Notes under the pieces: generated by a model
What the model saw: only the letters and a program-made list of their open reading frames with translations
Told to the model about the DNA's origin: nothing
Databases searched by the model: none
Shown: piece by piece, positions 46,291 to 56,257 of the stretch
How positions within the stretch are numbered: the stretch's first letter is position 1
How the letters are laid out: every line of letters begins with the position of its first letter
Program-made: the position numbers and the translations under genes
Assembly: GCA_964495785.1 (NCBI GenBank)
Contig: CAZBXL010000006.1
Span: 18,292 to 82,291, forward strand
DNA length: 64,000 bases
From: RFSX01 sp964495785
Lineage (GTDB): Bacteria; Bacteroidota; Bacteroidia; Chitinophagales; Saprospiraceae
Direction: 5' to 3'

Positions 46291-47238
46291 ATGCTAAATG
46301 GATTGATTATTAGATCGACTGGAAGTTGGTACGAAGTGCTGCTTGACTCAGGAGAGATCATCGCTTGTAGAATCATCGGCAAATTTAAATTAGATGGCAA
46401 AAAACTAACGAACCCTGTGGCTGTAGGTGATAATGTCATGGTTCAAATGGAAGAAGGGCAAGACACTGGTATGATTAAGGAAATAATGGATCGCAAGAAT
46501 TATGTTATCCGACAGTCTCCGAGAAAAAAACACTTCCTACATATCCTAGCAGCTAATATTGATCAAGCCATTCTTATAGTCACTATAAAAAGACCTATGC
46601 TCAAGCAGGGGTTCATAGATCGCTTTTTATTAATGACTGAGCCTTATAATATTCCTGTCCATATTTTCTTTAACAAATCGGATCTTTATAATGAAGATGA
46701 CTTGGCTCTGTATCATACGCTTAAGGAGATCTATATTAAGATAGGTTATAGTACGCATCTCGTCTCAGCTATGGATCAAGAAGGCATCGCTAATATGCGT
46801 CAGGTTATTGAAGGTAAGACAACACTATTCTCTGGTCAGTCTGGTGTAGGGAAGTCATCACTCATTAACTGTCTCTTACCAGGTCAAGAATTAAGAACTA
46901 AAGTCCTCTCGGAGTATACAGGTAAGGGACAACATACGACGACCTTTGCAGAAATGTTCTTAATGGAAAATCTAACTCGTATAATAGATTCACCAGGAAT
47001 TAAGACCTTAGCATTTAATCATTTAGAAGAGCAAGATGTTGCTCATAATTTCAGAGAATTTTTTATTGCTTCAGAAGAATGTAAGTATGACAATTGCCTA
47101 CATAAAGAAGAACCTAAATGTGCCGTTAAGGAAAAAATAGAATCTGGTGAATTAAGTATTCTTAGGTACCAGAACTATCTACAGTTATTAGAAGAGGTGA
47201 CTGACCAAAATTATTGGGAAAGAAATAAAAACTACTGA
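46291..47238 (+). CDS. rsgA: ribosome small subunit-dependent GTPase A
   Basis: RsgA is a circularly permuted GTPase that assists 30S subunit maturation. The 315-aa protein has an OB fold first (about 1-75), then the permuted GTPase motifs in the order G4 (FFNKSDLY), G1 (GQSGVGKSSL) and G3 (DSPGIKTL), and a C-terminal zinc motif with Cys/His ligands (ECKYDNCLHKEEPKC). It starts at the very base after the GGGP synthase stop. Its end overlaps by seven bases the end of the opposing membrane protein gene. Confidence 0.95.
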   Translation: MLNGLIIRSTGSWYEVLLDSGEIIACRIIGKFKLDGKKLTNPVAVGDNVMVQMEEGQDTGMIKEIMDRKNYVIRQSPRKKHFLHILAANIDQAILIVTIKRPMLKQGFIDRFLLMTEPYNIPVHIFFNKSDLYNEDDLALYHTLKEIYIKIGYSTHLVSAMDQEGIANMRQVIEGKTTLFSGQSGVGKSSLINCLLPGQELRTKVLSEYTGKGQHTTTFAEMFLMENLTRIIDSPGIKTLAFNHLEEQDVAHNFREFFIASEECKYDNCLHKEEPKCAVKEKIESGELSILRYQNYLQLLEEVTDQNYWERNKNY

Positions 47239-48935
47239 TCCGTTTCTTTTCGTAGAATAAACCCATCACTCATATCCGTAGTTCTTTGATATATCGTCCA
47301 AGGATTATGTCCAGGTACGCAAGGTAATATATCATAACAATACTCCGTTTCACTTTGGTAGTATGTCATGTTTGTTTTTATCGTCTTATAATTCTTAAGA
47401 GTAGGCGTAGGTTCAGGCACAAAGAGATGTGGATGATCAATAAACATTTTCATAGTCTTAATACTATTTCTACATAGAGAGAGACTGACTAAAAGGGCTA
47501 CAGCATAGAAGACACTCTTATTAGAAATCTTAAGATAATTAGTAATATCTGAGATACTAAGAATTATAAATGACAATAGAAATGCCCAGCCAAATCGGAT
47601 AGATGGAAAATACAAGAACCAAAATAAAGTTACCAGAAACAAAATCAATTTAAAGATCCATTGAGAAGATTTGTTCTTAAGCAAAACAGTCTCCGATAAT
47701 ACAAGTATTGCACATATCGGCCACGTTATAATTATAAATTTGCCAATAGCTAACTTCCAGTTGTTATCTATCCAAGTAGGGAACCAATCTATTACATCAA
47801 GATGCCCTACCCCATTGTATAAATAATCTGCTCGTATCAGTTCTACTTTAGCAAATTCTGAAACGACCAAACTCATATTACGTACATACTCAATAGGTAA
47901 TTTCCATTCAGGATCAAAAACATCCAATATCCCTACAGGAAATATTACATAACCACTAATCAGATAATTTTTATAAAGCCATGGTAGGACATATAAAAAG
48001 GAAATTACAGCCAAAATAATAAGATGCACATGTTTATTTCTTAGCGAATACCGTAGAGACACAAACAAAGGATATAGAAGAAATAATCCTGAAAAGGGTT
48101 TTACCGTAAATAGAAAAAGACTTACTATTAAGTAGATATAATAACCGCTATCTATTCTTAGTAAATGTTTATGATCAATCCTTCTAAGTACCTGACTTAT
48201 CAAACAGATGCCTATAAATATACTTGGGTAATCTGCATCCATAGAGTCTATCAAATTATGAAACGGAAAGACCAATGCCGATAGAAGTAGTAGGTCTGCA
48301 AGGACGCTTGTACTTTCTGATTTATATAATCTTAATCCTGCCTTCAAGCCAATAATAAAAACGAAACAAAACATTAGAGCATTCAAGTCATATGCACCTC
48401 CTTCATACAAGAAATCAAAGGCAAAAATTGCAGACGACATGTGCCACGCAGAATTAATCGCTAATCTCCCGTTTAACAATGCAACTCCAGGAACCGTAGG
48501 ACCACTTTCTATCCACTTGACGGTGGATAAGTAATATCCCATTTCGTCCATGTTTTCTGTGAGCATCGTTGTTTTAGACGCTCCTATGATGATTACCACA
48601 AATAGAATCACATGAATGATTACACTTTGCTCTTTGACATATCTAAAGGCCCGTTTAATAAGCTTAATAACTGCTCTGAGATTATAGACCGAATACAGTA
48701 AACTTATCACTGAAATAGATATGAAAAAAGCAAGGCTTATTGCTATCCAGTTATTAACTATATTACCTAAAAAGGTAATGGCACTTATTCCTAAAGTAAA
48801 TTGAAAAAACCATTGTAGATCTAAAGGATCGGTGGATTCGATTGGACAAAATTTTCTAATAACACTAAGGCAAATGTGCCCAAATGTCAAGCAAATAAAT
48901 GAAGTTATTATCCAAAATAAAACAACCAGAATCAT
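47232..48935 (-). CDS. LIC_10190-like polytopic membrane protein
   Basis: A 567-aa integral membrane protein from ATG 48935 (MILVVLFWIITSF), with about a dozen hydrophobic helices and a soluble C-terminal tail. An acidic, Trp-rich segment, TENMDEMGYYLSTVKWIE near residue 170, followed by LLNGRLAINSAWH, resembles the LIC_10190-type membrane protein family, which looks like GT-C glycosyltransferases. Function is not established. It is the last gene before assembly gap 3; any upstream start in or beyond the gap cannot be excluded. It lies downstream of the RND-type exporter gene on the same strand. Confidence 0.65.
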   Translation of the reverse strand: MILVVLFWIITSFICLTFGHICLSVIRKFCPIESTDPLDLQWFFQFTLGISAITFLGNIVNNWIAISLAFFISISVISLLYSVYNLRAVIKLIKRAFRYVKEQSVIIHVILFVVIIIGASKTTMLTENMDEMGYYLSTVKWIESGPTVPGVALLNGRLAINSAWHMSSAIFAFDFLYEGGAYDLNALMFCFVFIIGLKAGLRLYKSESTSVLADLLLLSALVFPFHNLIDSMDADYPSIFIGICLISQVLRRIDHKHLLRIDSGYYIYLIVSLFLFTVKPFSGLFLLYPLFVSLRYSLRNKHVHLIILAVISFLYVLPWLYKNYLISGYVIFPVGILDVFDPEWKLPIEYVRNMSLVVSEFAKVELIRADYLYNGVGHLDVIDWFPTWIDNNWKLAIGKFIIITWPICAILVLSETVLLKNKSSQWIFKLILFLVTLFWFLYFPSIRFGWAFLLSFIILSISDITNYLKISNKSVFYAVALLVSLSLCRNSIKTMKMFIDHPHLFVPEPTPTLKNYKTIKTNMTYYQSETEYCYDILPCVPGHNPWTIYQRTTDMSDGFILRKETDQ

Positions 48936-48951
48936 AGATCGGTAAGATAGG

Positions 48952-49051
48952 NNNNNNNNNNNNNNNNNNNNNNNNNNNNNNNNNNNNNNNNNNNNNNNNN
49001 NNNNNNNNNNNNNNNNNNNNNNNNNNNNNNNNNNNNNNNNNNNNNNNNNNN
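48952..49051. other. assembly gap 3 (100 N)
   Basis: Exactly 100 N, unknown true size, on the 3' side of the MMPL/RND gene. Sequence to the left reads as the start of a different protein, so the missing DNA must hold the C-terminal end of the exporter plus the spacer before the next gene. Confidence 0.95.
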
Positions 49052-51132
49052 GCCTTTCCAGTTTCCTGAAATGTAACTTGTAAGGCTTTCTCTCTGTCGT
49101 TATATTGATTTTTTGCCAGTTTATACTTTGACATAAAATGAATTGTATCATCTACAGCGATACCAAAAATGATAGCAAAAACTATAGATACGCCTGCTTC
49201 TAATGCGATACCCAGATAACCTATAAGTGCAGCTGCAAAAAGTAATGGTAGAACATTAGGAAGCATCGCGATGAATAAGACTTTAATATCTCTAAATAAT
49301 AAGCCCATCAAAACACTCACAATAAGTAGAGCCAAGCCCAATCCATATAACAAACTCTCTCTCACAAATTCGGAATTCTTATCGAGAATAAGTCCCGTCC
49401 CAGTCTGCTTAAATTGAATAACAGAACTATCAATATTAGCATCTATCCATTCATTAATTCTTTTTGATAGAAGTTTTACATTATCTGCTCCTATATCTTT
49501 TACTCGACTACTGATCCTTATCTTATCTTTATTTTTATTGATAAGCATATTTGCATTAGTAGAAGACAATATCGTTAGTATACCTTTGGACTGATTATAG
49601 ACACTTGTATCTGGCATATTATAGAAACTATAATCATTATTATGCAGTGCTTGATTCAGGCTACGTGCTAATGTTGCAGGAGACAATGTCGTATTGATCT
49701 CTTCTTGAGACTTGACAAAATCTTCTGTCATTGCAATAGAATTCATGACATCATAGTCAAGATAACTATTCCCTTCTTGTATGTATCCTCCCAACTCTAA
49801 AGGTCTAAATCCAGCAAATTGATTTTCAAAAAACTTAAAGTCTTCGGTGATTTTTGCCCCTTTGGGTAAGTTAGTAGAGAGATCATAATTCGTATGAATT
49901 AGCGTCATACCATATAAGCAAGCGACTATAAATATGAAAGAGCCTATGACAATCTTACGAGTACTTCGTAGAGTAAATTCATAAGTTTTAGTTAGCCATT
50001 TATTCCAAAAATCACTTTTTCTTTTAACAGCTATTAGGTCTTCTTTTTTGAAATACGTCAAGAGAGGACACGTCAGTCCCACCACCACTATATATGCGAT
50101 GATAACACCGATAGCTGAGTTTATTCCAAAGTCCTTTATTGGTACGATACGAGATGTGAGTAATGTCGCAAATCCTGCCGCCGTGGTCATAGACGTCAGT
50201 AAGGTCGCTAAACCTATTTGCTTAATCGTAATTTTAATGGACTCTTTCTTATCGTTTCCTTTCTTTAGTTCGTCAAAGTATTTTGTCATAATATGGATGA
50301 CGTCACTTGTCCCGACTATCAACATCAGAATAGGATAAAGCGCCGCCATCAATGTCAGCTCTCTCCCAAATAATGAAAGCACTCCCATAAAGATCAGCAA
50401 TCCAATTCCTATACTTCCCAGAGCTATAAGTATGCTCCTCCATTTTCTAAATATCAAAATCATCACTATCGATATCAATAGTCCACTCACGATAGTTGAT
50501 AATAGGATTTCTCTAAACTGTAGTTCAGATAATTCTGATTGAAAATATGCACGACCCAACATATGATAATCCTCTATATCATACTTTGCAATTAGTGCAT
50601 TGACCTCATCTATGATCTGATTACATTCTTCTATCTGTGTATCTTCTATCGTTTTTAAAACAACGACGGTCGCATCTCCTTTTTTGTTGAGAAGGTTATA
50701 GACGATACGTTCATCTGACAGTAATCTCATACTGTCTTGTTTTAATAAATTAGGCTTATCTATATGAACTGCGTCTAATGCTCCCGGACCAAAAGGAGTC
50801 ACTGTAGGATACTTAAATGTAGTTAAGGATTGTACGTTTTTGACATGTGATACTGACTCGCAGTCTTGTGTAAATGAGTCTAAGGTCCTGAGAAAACTAC
50901 TATCAAATACAGAAGGTTTGTGCTCAATAGCAATGAGTAAAAAATTATCATCACTTTCAAATTCTTCAATGAAATCCTGAAAATATTCTAAGTCTTCATC
51001 CCCAACTGGAAAGAACTGCTCGAAATTAAAAGCAAACTTAAGATAGGGTAAACTGAAGGCACTAAGAATGCTCAATGCTACAAAAAAACCAATGAGTCCC
51101 TTCCTGTTCTTATAATACGATTCAAACCACAT
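49052..51132 (-). CDS. RND/MMPL-family exporter, C-terminus lost in gap
   Basis: A membrane transporter of the MMPL/RND superfamily of which 693 codons are present from ATG 51132. It has an N-terminal helix, a periplasmic loop (about 35-215), a first sterol-sensing-like bundle of six helices (about 220-385), a second periplasmic loop (about 415-590) and the start of the second bundle; DVIHIMTKYFDE and DDTIHFMSKYKL are the paired helix-four motifs carrying the charged proton-relay residues. It breaks off at FQETGK before the last two helices, so roughly 80-100 residues are in the gap. Substrate is unknown; many relatives export lipids. Confidence 0.85.
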
Positions 51133-51364
51133 GGTAAGAGAACACTTTACGAGGCATATGGATTAGAAAAACGATGTTTATTTTTATATGAATATTTATA
51201 TGTGTAAGCACATAGAGCGTCTCAATATCCAATTACTTCTTTTACAGCTCATTACGCATTAGTAATACATGATACAATATCTGAATCAATGATTAATATT
51301 TTGTAAAGCGGCCAAATTTAGAGAAAATAATAATGTCTAACTTGCGATATAATATAACTACAAT

Positions 51365-52657
51365 ATGAGATATTCACTAAGCTTCATTCTTTTATTTATA
51401 AGTGCAATCGGCATCTCTCAGGCTGACACTAATATCAGTATAGAAAAATATGCTAAGGAAATAGAACCTACGATTATAGAATTACGCAGAGCTTTTCATC
51501 AGTCCCCAGAGTTATCAAATAGAGAATTCAAAACAGCTAAACAGATTGCTGGTATATTGACCCAGATGGGTCTAAAGGTAGATACAGGTATAGCTAAGAC
51601 AGGAGTAATTGCTGTCTTAGATTCAGGGAAACCTGGCCCTACTGTTGGTCTACGTGCAGACATCGATGGACTACCTGTCACCGAACGTACGGACTTAGCA
51701 TTTGCATCTAAAGCAAAAACGGAATTTCTTGGAGAAGAGGTAGGCGTGATGCACGCTTGTGGTCACGATACACATATCTCTATGCTGATAGGTGCAGCCA
51801 GTGTCCTCATCAAAATGAAGTCCGAGCTGAAAGGTAAGGTTGTATTTATATTTCAACCAGCTGAAGAAGGAGCACCTCCAGGAGAAGAAGGCGGCGCTGC
51901 TCTCATGGTCAAAGAAGGCATCATAGAAAAGTATGGTATTGATGTGATGTTTGGTCAACACATCAATGCAGCTACTGACATAGGTAAAATAAAATATAGA
52001 GTTGGCGGTATAATGGCCGCAGTTAATCGTATGGTCATTAAAGTCAAAGGTAAGCAGACACATGGCTCACGTCCATGGTCCGGCGTAGATCCGATCACTA
52101 TCTCTGCTCAGATTATTATGGGACTACAGACTGTCGTCAGCAGGCAGACAGACTTGACTAAAAATGCCGCAGTGATAAGCATTGGGAAAATCAAAGGTGG
52201 ACTTAGAAGTAATATTATTCCTGAAGAAGTAGAGATGATAGGAACTATCAGAACTCTCGATACAAATATGCAAAAGAAAATCCATGAAGATATAAGAAGA
52301 ACGGTCACACTGATAGCAGAAGCTGGCGGTGCCGTTGCAGAAGTCACAATAGAAGAAGGGTACCCCGTGACACTCAATGATCCGACGCTAACGCGGAAGA
52401 TGATAGGAAGCCTATATAATGCCGCAGGAGAAGATAACGTTATGGTCACCGTCGCAAGCACTGGCGCAGAAGATTTTGCATTCTTTGCTCAGAAGGTACC
52501 TGCTCTATATTACTTTGTAGGAGGCAAACCATTGGATACTGCAGTCGAAGATGTTGCGCCACATCATACACCAGATTTTTATATTGATGAAGCAGGCATG
52601 ATCACAGGCATTAAAGCCTTAGCTCATTTGACAATTGATTATATGAATGGGAATTAG
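51365..52657 (+). CDS. secreted M20D amidohydrolase
   Basis: A 430-aa metallopeptidase family M20D protein with a signal peptide (MRYSLSFILLFISAIGISQA). Family motifs are GLRADIDGLPV, MHACGHDTHISM, FQPAEEGAPPGEEGG and the late TGAEDFAFFAQKVPALYYF; the Cys and His of HACGHD and the Glu pair bind the metals. Relatives hydrolyse N-acyl amino acids (hippurate), aminoacylated auxins or indole amides. The exported location suggests a nutritional role. It is separated from the exporter gene by 232 non-coding bases, with no recognisable promoter. Confidence 0.9.
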   Translation: MRYSLSFILLFISAIGISQADTNISIEKYAKEIEPTIIELRRAFHQSPELSNREFKTAKQIAGILTQMGLKVDTGIAKTGVIAVLDSGKPGPTVGLRADIDGLPVTERTDLAFASKAKTEFLGEEVGVMHACGHDTHISMLIGAASVLIKMKSELKGKVVFIFQPAEEGAPPGEEGGAALMVKEGIIEKYGIDVMFGQHINAATDIGKIKYRVGGIMAAVNRMVIKVKGKQTHGSRPWSGVDPITISAQIIMGLQTVVSRQTDLTKNAAVISIGKIKGGLRSNIIPEEVEMIGTIRTLDTNMQKKIHEDIRRTVTLIAEAGGAVAEVTIEEGYPVTLNDPTLTRKMIGSLYNAAGEDNVMVTVASTGAEDFAFFAQKVPALYYFVGGKPLDTAVEDVAPHHTPDFYIDEAGMITGIKALAHLTIDYMNGN

Positions 52658-52680
52658 AGATTAAAGAAGGATTCTACAAG

Positions 52681-52968
52681 CTATTCTAAAACAGAAATTT
52701 GGTTTAATTTATCACCTATTCTATTCATTGTTTCTTCAATGTCATAATCATTCTGAAGACCAAGCCAAAATTTAACAGAATTCCCAAAATACTTTGATAA
52801 CCGTAATGCTGTATCTGCTGTAATGCCACGATTGCCTTTTATTATTTGACTTGTTCTGGTTTGAGGAATCCCGATATCTTTTGAAAGCCTGTAAGCAGTT
52901 AGCCCTAAAGGTTTTAAAAACTCTTCAAGTAATATTTCTCCTGGGTGAATATTTGGAATCTTAGTCAT
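52681..52968 (-). CDS. higA: HigA-type antitoxin
   Basis: A 95-aa XRE-family helix-turn-helix protein of the HigA type. It has the typical start HPGEILLEEFLKPLGLTAY, the helix-turn-helix RLSKDIGIPQTRTSQIIKGNRG, TADTALRLSKYFGNSVKFW and the family ending LQNDYDIEE. It should neutralise the HigB RNase and repress the operon. The ATG is inside the 3' end of the toxin gene (eight-base overlap), the usual toxin-first order. Its likely operator lies upstream of higB (53271-53294). Confidence 0.93.
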   Translation of the reverse strand: MTKIPNIHPGEILLEEFLKPLGLTAYRLSKDIGIPQTRTSQIIKGNRGITADTALRLSKYFGNSVKFWLGLQNDYDIEETMNRIGDKLNQISVLE

Positions 52969-53245
52969 GATAGTCTTCTATTTTTACTTGTTCAGCGTTC
53001 TTATTTATCCACTTATATGTAATCCTCCATTGTCGATTAATTCTCACAGAATAATATCCTCGCATATTTCCGCGAAGTTTTTCAAGCTTATTAGCTGGAG
53101 GAATCCTCATATCATTAATATTCTGTGCATTATTCAACATCCTTAGCTTCCTTCTTGCGATGGTTTGAATCTCGTTTGGCAATTTTGGAGAAAACTTACC
53201 ATTCCAGATCATTTCCGTGTCTTTATCACCGAAGGAATTTATCAT
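52961..53245 (-). CDS. higB: HigB-type ribosome-dependent mRNA interferase toxin
   Basis: A 94-aa RelE-superfamily toxin of the HigB subgroup. It carries the family pattern INSFGDKDTEMIWNG, LPNEIQTIARRKLRML, IPPANKLEKLRG, YYSVRINRQWRITY and the C-terminal IEDYHD. The Lys/Arg and Tyr/His residues thought to be catalytic are all present, so it looks functional. It cleaves mRNA on the ribosome. Toxin precedes antitoxin in the operon, and start codons and overlaps fit co-expression. Confidence 0.93.
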   Translation of the reverse strand: MINSFGDKDTEMIWNGKFSPKLPNEIQTIARRKLRMLNNAQNINDMRIPPANKLEKLRGNMRGYYSVRINRQWRITYKWINKNAEQVKIEDYHD

Positions 53246-53270
53246 ATTTGAAATAGTAACGATTAAAGAT

Positions 53271-53294
53271 ACTAATTTAGTTCGTTAGTACTAA
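53271..53294 (-). promoter_or_regulatory. palindromic operator candidate of higBA
   Basis: Twenty-six bases upstream of the higB ATG there are four ACTAA/TTAGT half-sites: ACTAA (53271-53275), TTAGT (53277-53281), TTAGT (53285-53289) and ACTAA (53290-53294). They form two palindromes, ACTAATTTAGT (one-base centre) and TTAGTACTAA (perfect). A weak -7-like TATCTTTA lies between them and the gene. HigA-type repressors bind such palindromes to autoregulate the operon. Confidence 0.5.
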
Positions 53295-53307
53295 ATAATT
53301 TTAACTA

Positions 53308-54009
53308 TCACTTCAAAAACATAAATGGTAAATACGCCACCCAAAACAAAACCAACCCCAATAACTGAACAGTAAATAAATAGAAAGGCCACTCTCCCAT
53401 GTAAGATAGTAATGTCGTTACGGGAGGCTTCTGCATCGTATACATATAATTAGAGCCTAAGGAATAATTGACAACGAGAGAGAATACGACATATGCATTA
53501 GCTAACCAGAATGCATTCCATATATCTTTTCTTTTTATCCGTATGCCTAATACTACGACGTAGTACACTGGTACCAGTACTAAGAAACCATGCATCATCC
53601 AATAGGTAAAATAATTCCAGTGTGGGAAGCCATTTTCTATGTCAGGTGTAATGTTTGCGTTAAGCGTTCCGACAATAATCCAAAAGTAAATGACACCCAT
53701 CCAAAAACGATTTCTCTTATAAATTATAATCGGTGTCATAAAAGCCAGTGCCCTGCACACATGGACAGGAAGATCCTCCTTAAACAAAAAAGAGCCGTCA
53801 TATAATAGTGCTGATAACATAATGAAGTATCCTATCAGAGGGACCAGACTCATGTAATACAATAGACGCCACTGCTGAGGTCTATTAAGGTGTTTTTTAC
53901 TATAAATAATAGAAATAATTCCTACCAAAGATATAATGATCAATGGCAGATAATGCTGCGATGTGTATGCATTAAATTCACCTTCTTGATATATAAAAGA
54001 CAAATCCAT
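53308..54009 (-). CDS. YwaF/TIGR02206-type integral membrane protein
   Basis: A 233-aa membrane protein with seven hydrophobic helices and the marks of the TIGR02206/YwaF group: a short N-terminus ending in FTSQHYLPL-like sequence (here YTSQHYLPLI), LPVHVCRALAFMTPI in the middle, NANITPDIENGFPHW and GSNYMYTMQKPPVTTLLSYMG near the end. Function is not known. It is divergent from the S46 peptidase gene. Confidence 0.78.
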   Translation of the reverse strand: MDLSFIYQEGEFNAYTSQHYLPLIIISLVGIISIIYSKKHLNRPQQWRLLYYMSLVPLIGYFIMLSALLYDGSFLFKEDLPVHVCRALAFMTPIIIYKRNRFWMGVIYFWIIVGTLNANITPDIENGFPHWNYFTYWMMHGFLVLVPVYYVVVLGIRIKRKDIWNAFWLANAYVVFSLVVNYSLGSNYMYTMQKPPVTTLLSYMGEWPFYLFTVQLLGLVLFWVAYLPFMFLK

Positions 54010-54094
54010 TTACGGTGTTAAGTAAGTTTTTTTCTAAATTACAGATTCTTACGATAAACCAGACATTCTTCAATAATCATAGACATAAAAAATT

Positions 54095-56257
54095 ATGAAA
54101 TCTATTTTCTCAGCTCTACTTATTTTTAGTTTTATAAATATATCTGTTGCCGGTGAAGGCATGTGGCTCCCATTACTTCTTAAGAGTCTCAACGAATCAG
54201 AAATGCAACAAATGGGCATGAAGTTGACAGCTGAAGATATCTATAGTGTTAATCAAGGATCTCTCAAAGATGCTATTGTACACTTCGGCGGATTCTGTAC
54301 AGCAGAGATCATCTCCTCTCAGGGACTTTTATTGACAAATCATCACTGTGGTTATGGTCAGATACAATCTCACTCGTCCATAGATAATAACTTATTGAAA
54401 AATGGATTTTGGGCCAGCGAAATCAGTGCAGAGTTAGCTAATCCTGGATTATTTGCAACACTGATAGATGAAATTATAGATGTATCAGATAAGGTTCTTG
54501 ACGGCGTCACAGAGAACATGAGTGTATCAGAAAGACAATCTACAGTAGACAAAAATATCAATGCCATCAGAGCAGAAAGAAAACTCAAGCCTTTTCAGAA
54601 TATAGTTATCAGACCATTTTTTCATGGTAATCAATATTTCGCATTTATAACTACGACATATAATGACGTACGCCTCGTAGGAACACCACCTGAGTCTATT
54701 GGAAAGTTCGGAGCTGATACTGACAACTGGGTATGGCCTAGACATACTGGTGACTTTTCTTTATTTAGAATATATGCAGGCCCTAATAATGAACCAGCAG
54801 AATATTCTGAAAACAACAAGCCATATCAGCCTAAGCATCACTTGCCTATCTCTCTTGATGGTGTCGCCAAGGGTGACTTTACAATGGTATTTGGATTCCC
54901 TGGAAGCACACAACAGTACTTACCAGCTGTAGCTGTAGAGCAGATCGTTGAGGTTCTAAATCCAGCAAAAATCAGCATAAGAGAAAAAGCACTCGGTATC
55001 TTAGATGAATACATGAGAAAAGACGAAGCCATTAAAATACAGTATGCTTCTAAATTTGCAAGTGTCGCTAATTACTGGAAAAAGTGGATAGGAGAATCTT
55101 TAGGTATCAAAAAAACTAAAGGCATACAAAAGAAACAAAAACTTGAAAAAGAGTTTCTTAAAGCATTACCAAAGAACAGTCCATATGCTAACATACTTAG
55201 CGAATTTGACGAACTCTACGATGCACAAGAACCTTACGCATATGTACGTGATTACTACAATGAAGTAGCCGGTCGTAACATAGAACTCATGAGAGTATCA
55301 GGTATAGCACAACGATTAGTTTCTGCTTACGAAAATGGTGGAGTAGAAGGTTACAATAGCTTCAAGTCCAGAGTCGTCCCATGGCTCACAAATTTTTATA
55401 AAAACTATAGGCCAGAAATAGATGCTCAAGTGTTTGATGCATTAATAGATATGTATAAGGAGAATGTCAGTCAAGAATTCATACCTACATTCATGATGTC
55501 AGACAATCCTGCTGTAACAAATATTGATGGTCGTTCTGTGTCTCTCTATGACACATCTATACTTGCAGATGAGAACAAGATGATGACCTTACTGAGTAAA
55601 GATCCAGAAGCGGCAATCACTGAATTAAAAGCCGATCCTATATATAACATAGGTAGCGAATGGAAGACCCTCTACGATGATAAAGTTGCAAGACCTCACA
55701 GCAAAATAAAGTTCAGCATAGATTCTTTACAAAGAATATATATGAAAGCACTCATGGAAACTTTCCCTAATAAAAGATTCTACCCTGATGCTAACAGTAC
55801 TATGCGTGTCACTTATGGTAAGGTAGATGGGTATGCACCTATGGATGCAGTAAGGTATACTCCTGTAACATACCTTGATGGTGTCATGGAAAAATATAAG
55901 CCTGGAGACTATGAGTTTGACCTACCTGAAGGACTGATAGACCTGTATAACAAAAAAGACTACGGCGACTATGCGGATACAAACGGAAAACTACCTGTAT
56001 GCTTTATAGGTACCAATCATACTACTGGTGGTAATTCTGGTAGTCCCGCTATTGATGCACATGGTAATCTGATTGGACTCAATTTTGACCGAGCCTGGGA
56101 AGGTACTATGAGTGACTACAATTATGACAGTTCTATATGTCGTAACATTATGGTGGATGCCCGATACATTTTATGGTGTGTAGATAAGTTAGCCGGTGCT
56201 GGACACTTAGTAGATGAGATGACTTTAGTGCATCCTAAAGCGGGTATGAAAAAGTAA
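54095..56257 (+). CDS. S46 dipeptidyl-peptidase, DPP11-like specificity
   Basis: A 720-aa secreted serine peptidase of family S46 with a signal peptide (MKSIFSALLIFSFINISVAG). The chymotrypsin-like triad is visible: His in LLTNHHCGYG (83-84), Asp near 220 in WPRHTGDFS and Ser648 in TGGNSGSPA; a helical cap domain lies between. Eighteen residues after the Ser is Arg666 (NFDRAWEG), the position that in P. gingivalis is Arg in DPP11 (acidic P1 residues) and Gly in DPP7. I infer cleavage of dipeptides with Asp or Glu second. The stop is followed directly by repeat copy 1. Confidence 0.93.
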   Translation: MKSIFSALLIFSFINISVAGEGMWLPLLLKSLNESEMQQMGMKLTAEDIYSVNQGSLKDAIVHFGGFCTAEIISSQGLLLTNHHCGYGQIQSHSSIDNNLLKNGFWASEISAELANPGLFATLIDEIIDVSDKVLDGVTENMSVSERQSTVDKNINAIRAERKLKPFQNIVIRPFFHGNQYFAFITTTYNDVRLVGTPPESIGKFGADTDNWVWPRHTGDFSLFRIYAGPNNEPAEYSENNKPYQPKHHLPISLDGVAKGDFTMVFGFPGSTQQYLPAVAVEQIVEVLNPAKISIREKALGILDEYMRKDEAIKIQYASKFASVANYWKKWIGESLGIKKTKGIQKKQKLEKEFLKALPKNSPYANILSEFDELYDAQEPYAYVRDYYNEVAGRNIELMRVSGIAQRLVSAYENGGVEGYNSFKSRVVPWLTNFYKNYRPEIDAQVFDALIDMYKENVSQEFIPTFMMSDNPAVTNIDGRSVSLYDTSILADENKMMTLLSKDPEAAITELKADPIYNIGSEWKTLYDDKVARPHSKIKFSIDSLQRIYMKALMETFPNKRFYPDANSTMRVTYGKVDGYAPMDAVRYTPVTYLDGVMEKYKPGDYEFDLPEGLIDLYNKKDYGDYADTNGKLPVCFIGTNHTTGGNSGSPAIDAHGNLIGLNFDRAWEGTMSDYNYDSSICRNIMVDARYILWCVDKLAGAGHLVDEMTLVHPKAGMKK

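Noticed and set aside
47232..49151. Open frame running through the 100 N of gap 3
   Set aside because: A placeholder of unknown length cannot support a frame; the gene is called from the ATG at 48935.
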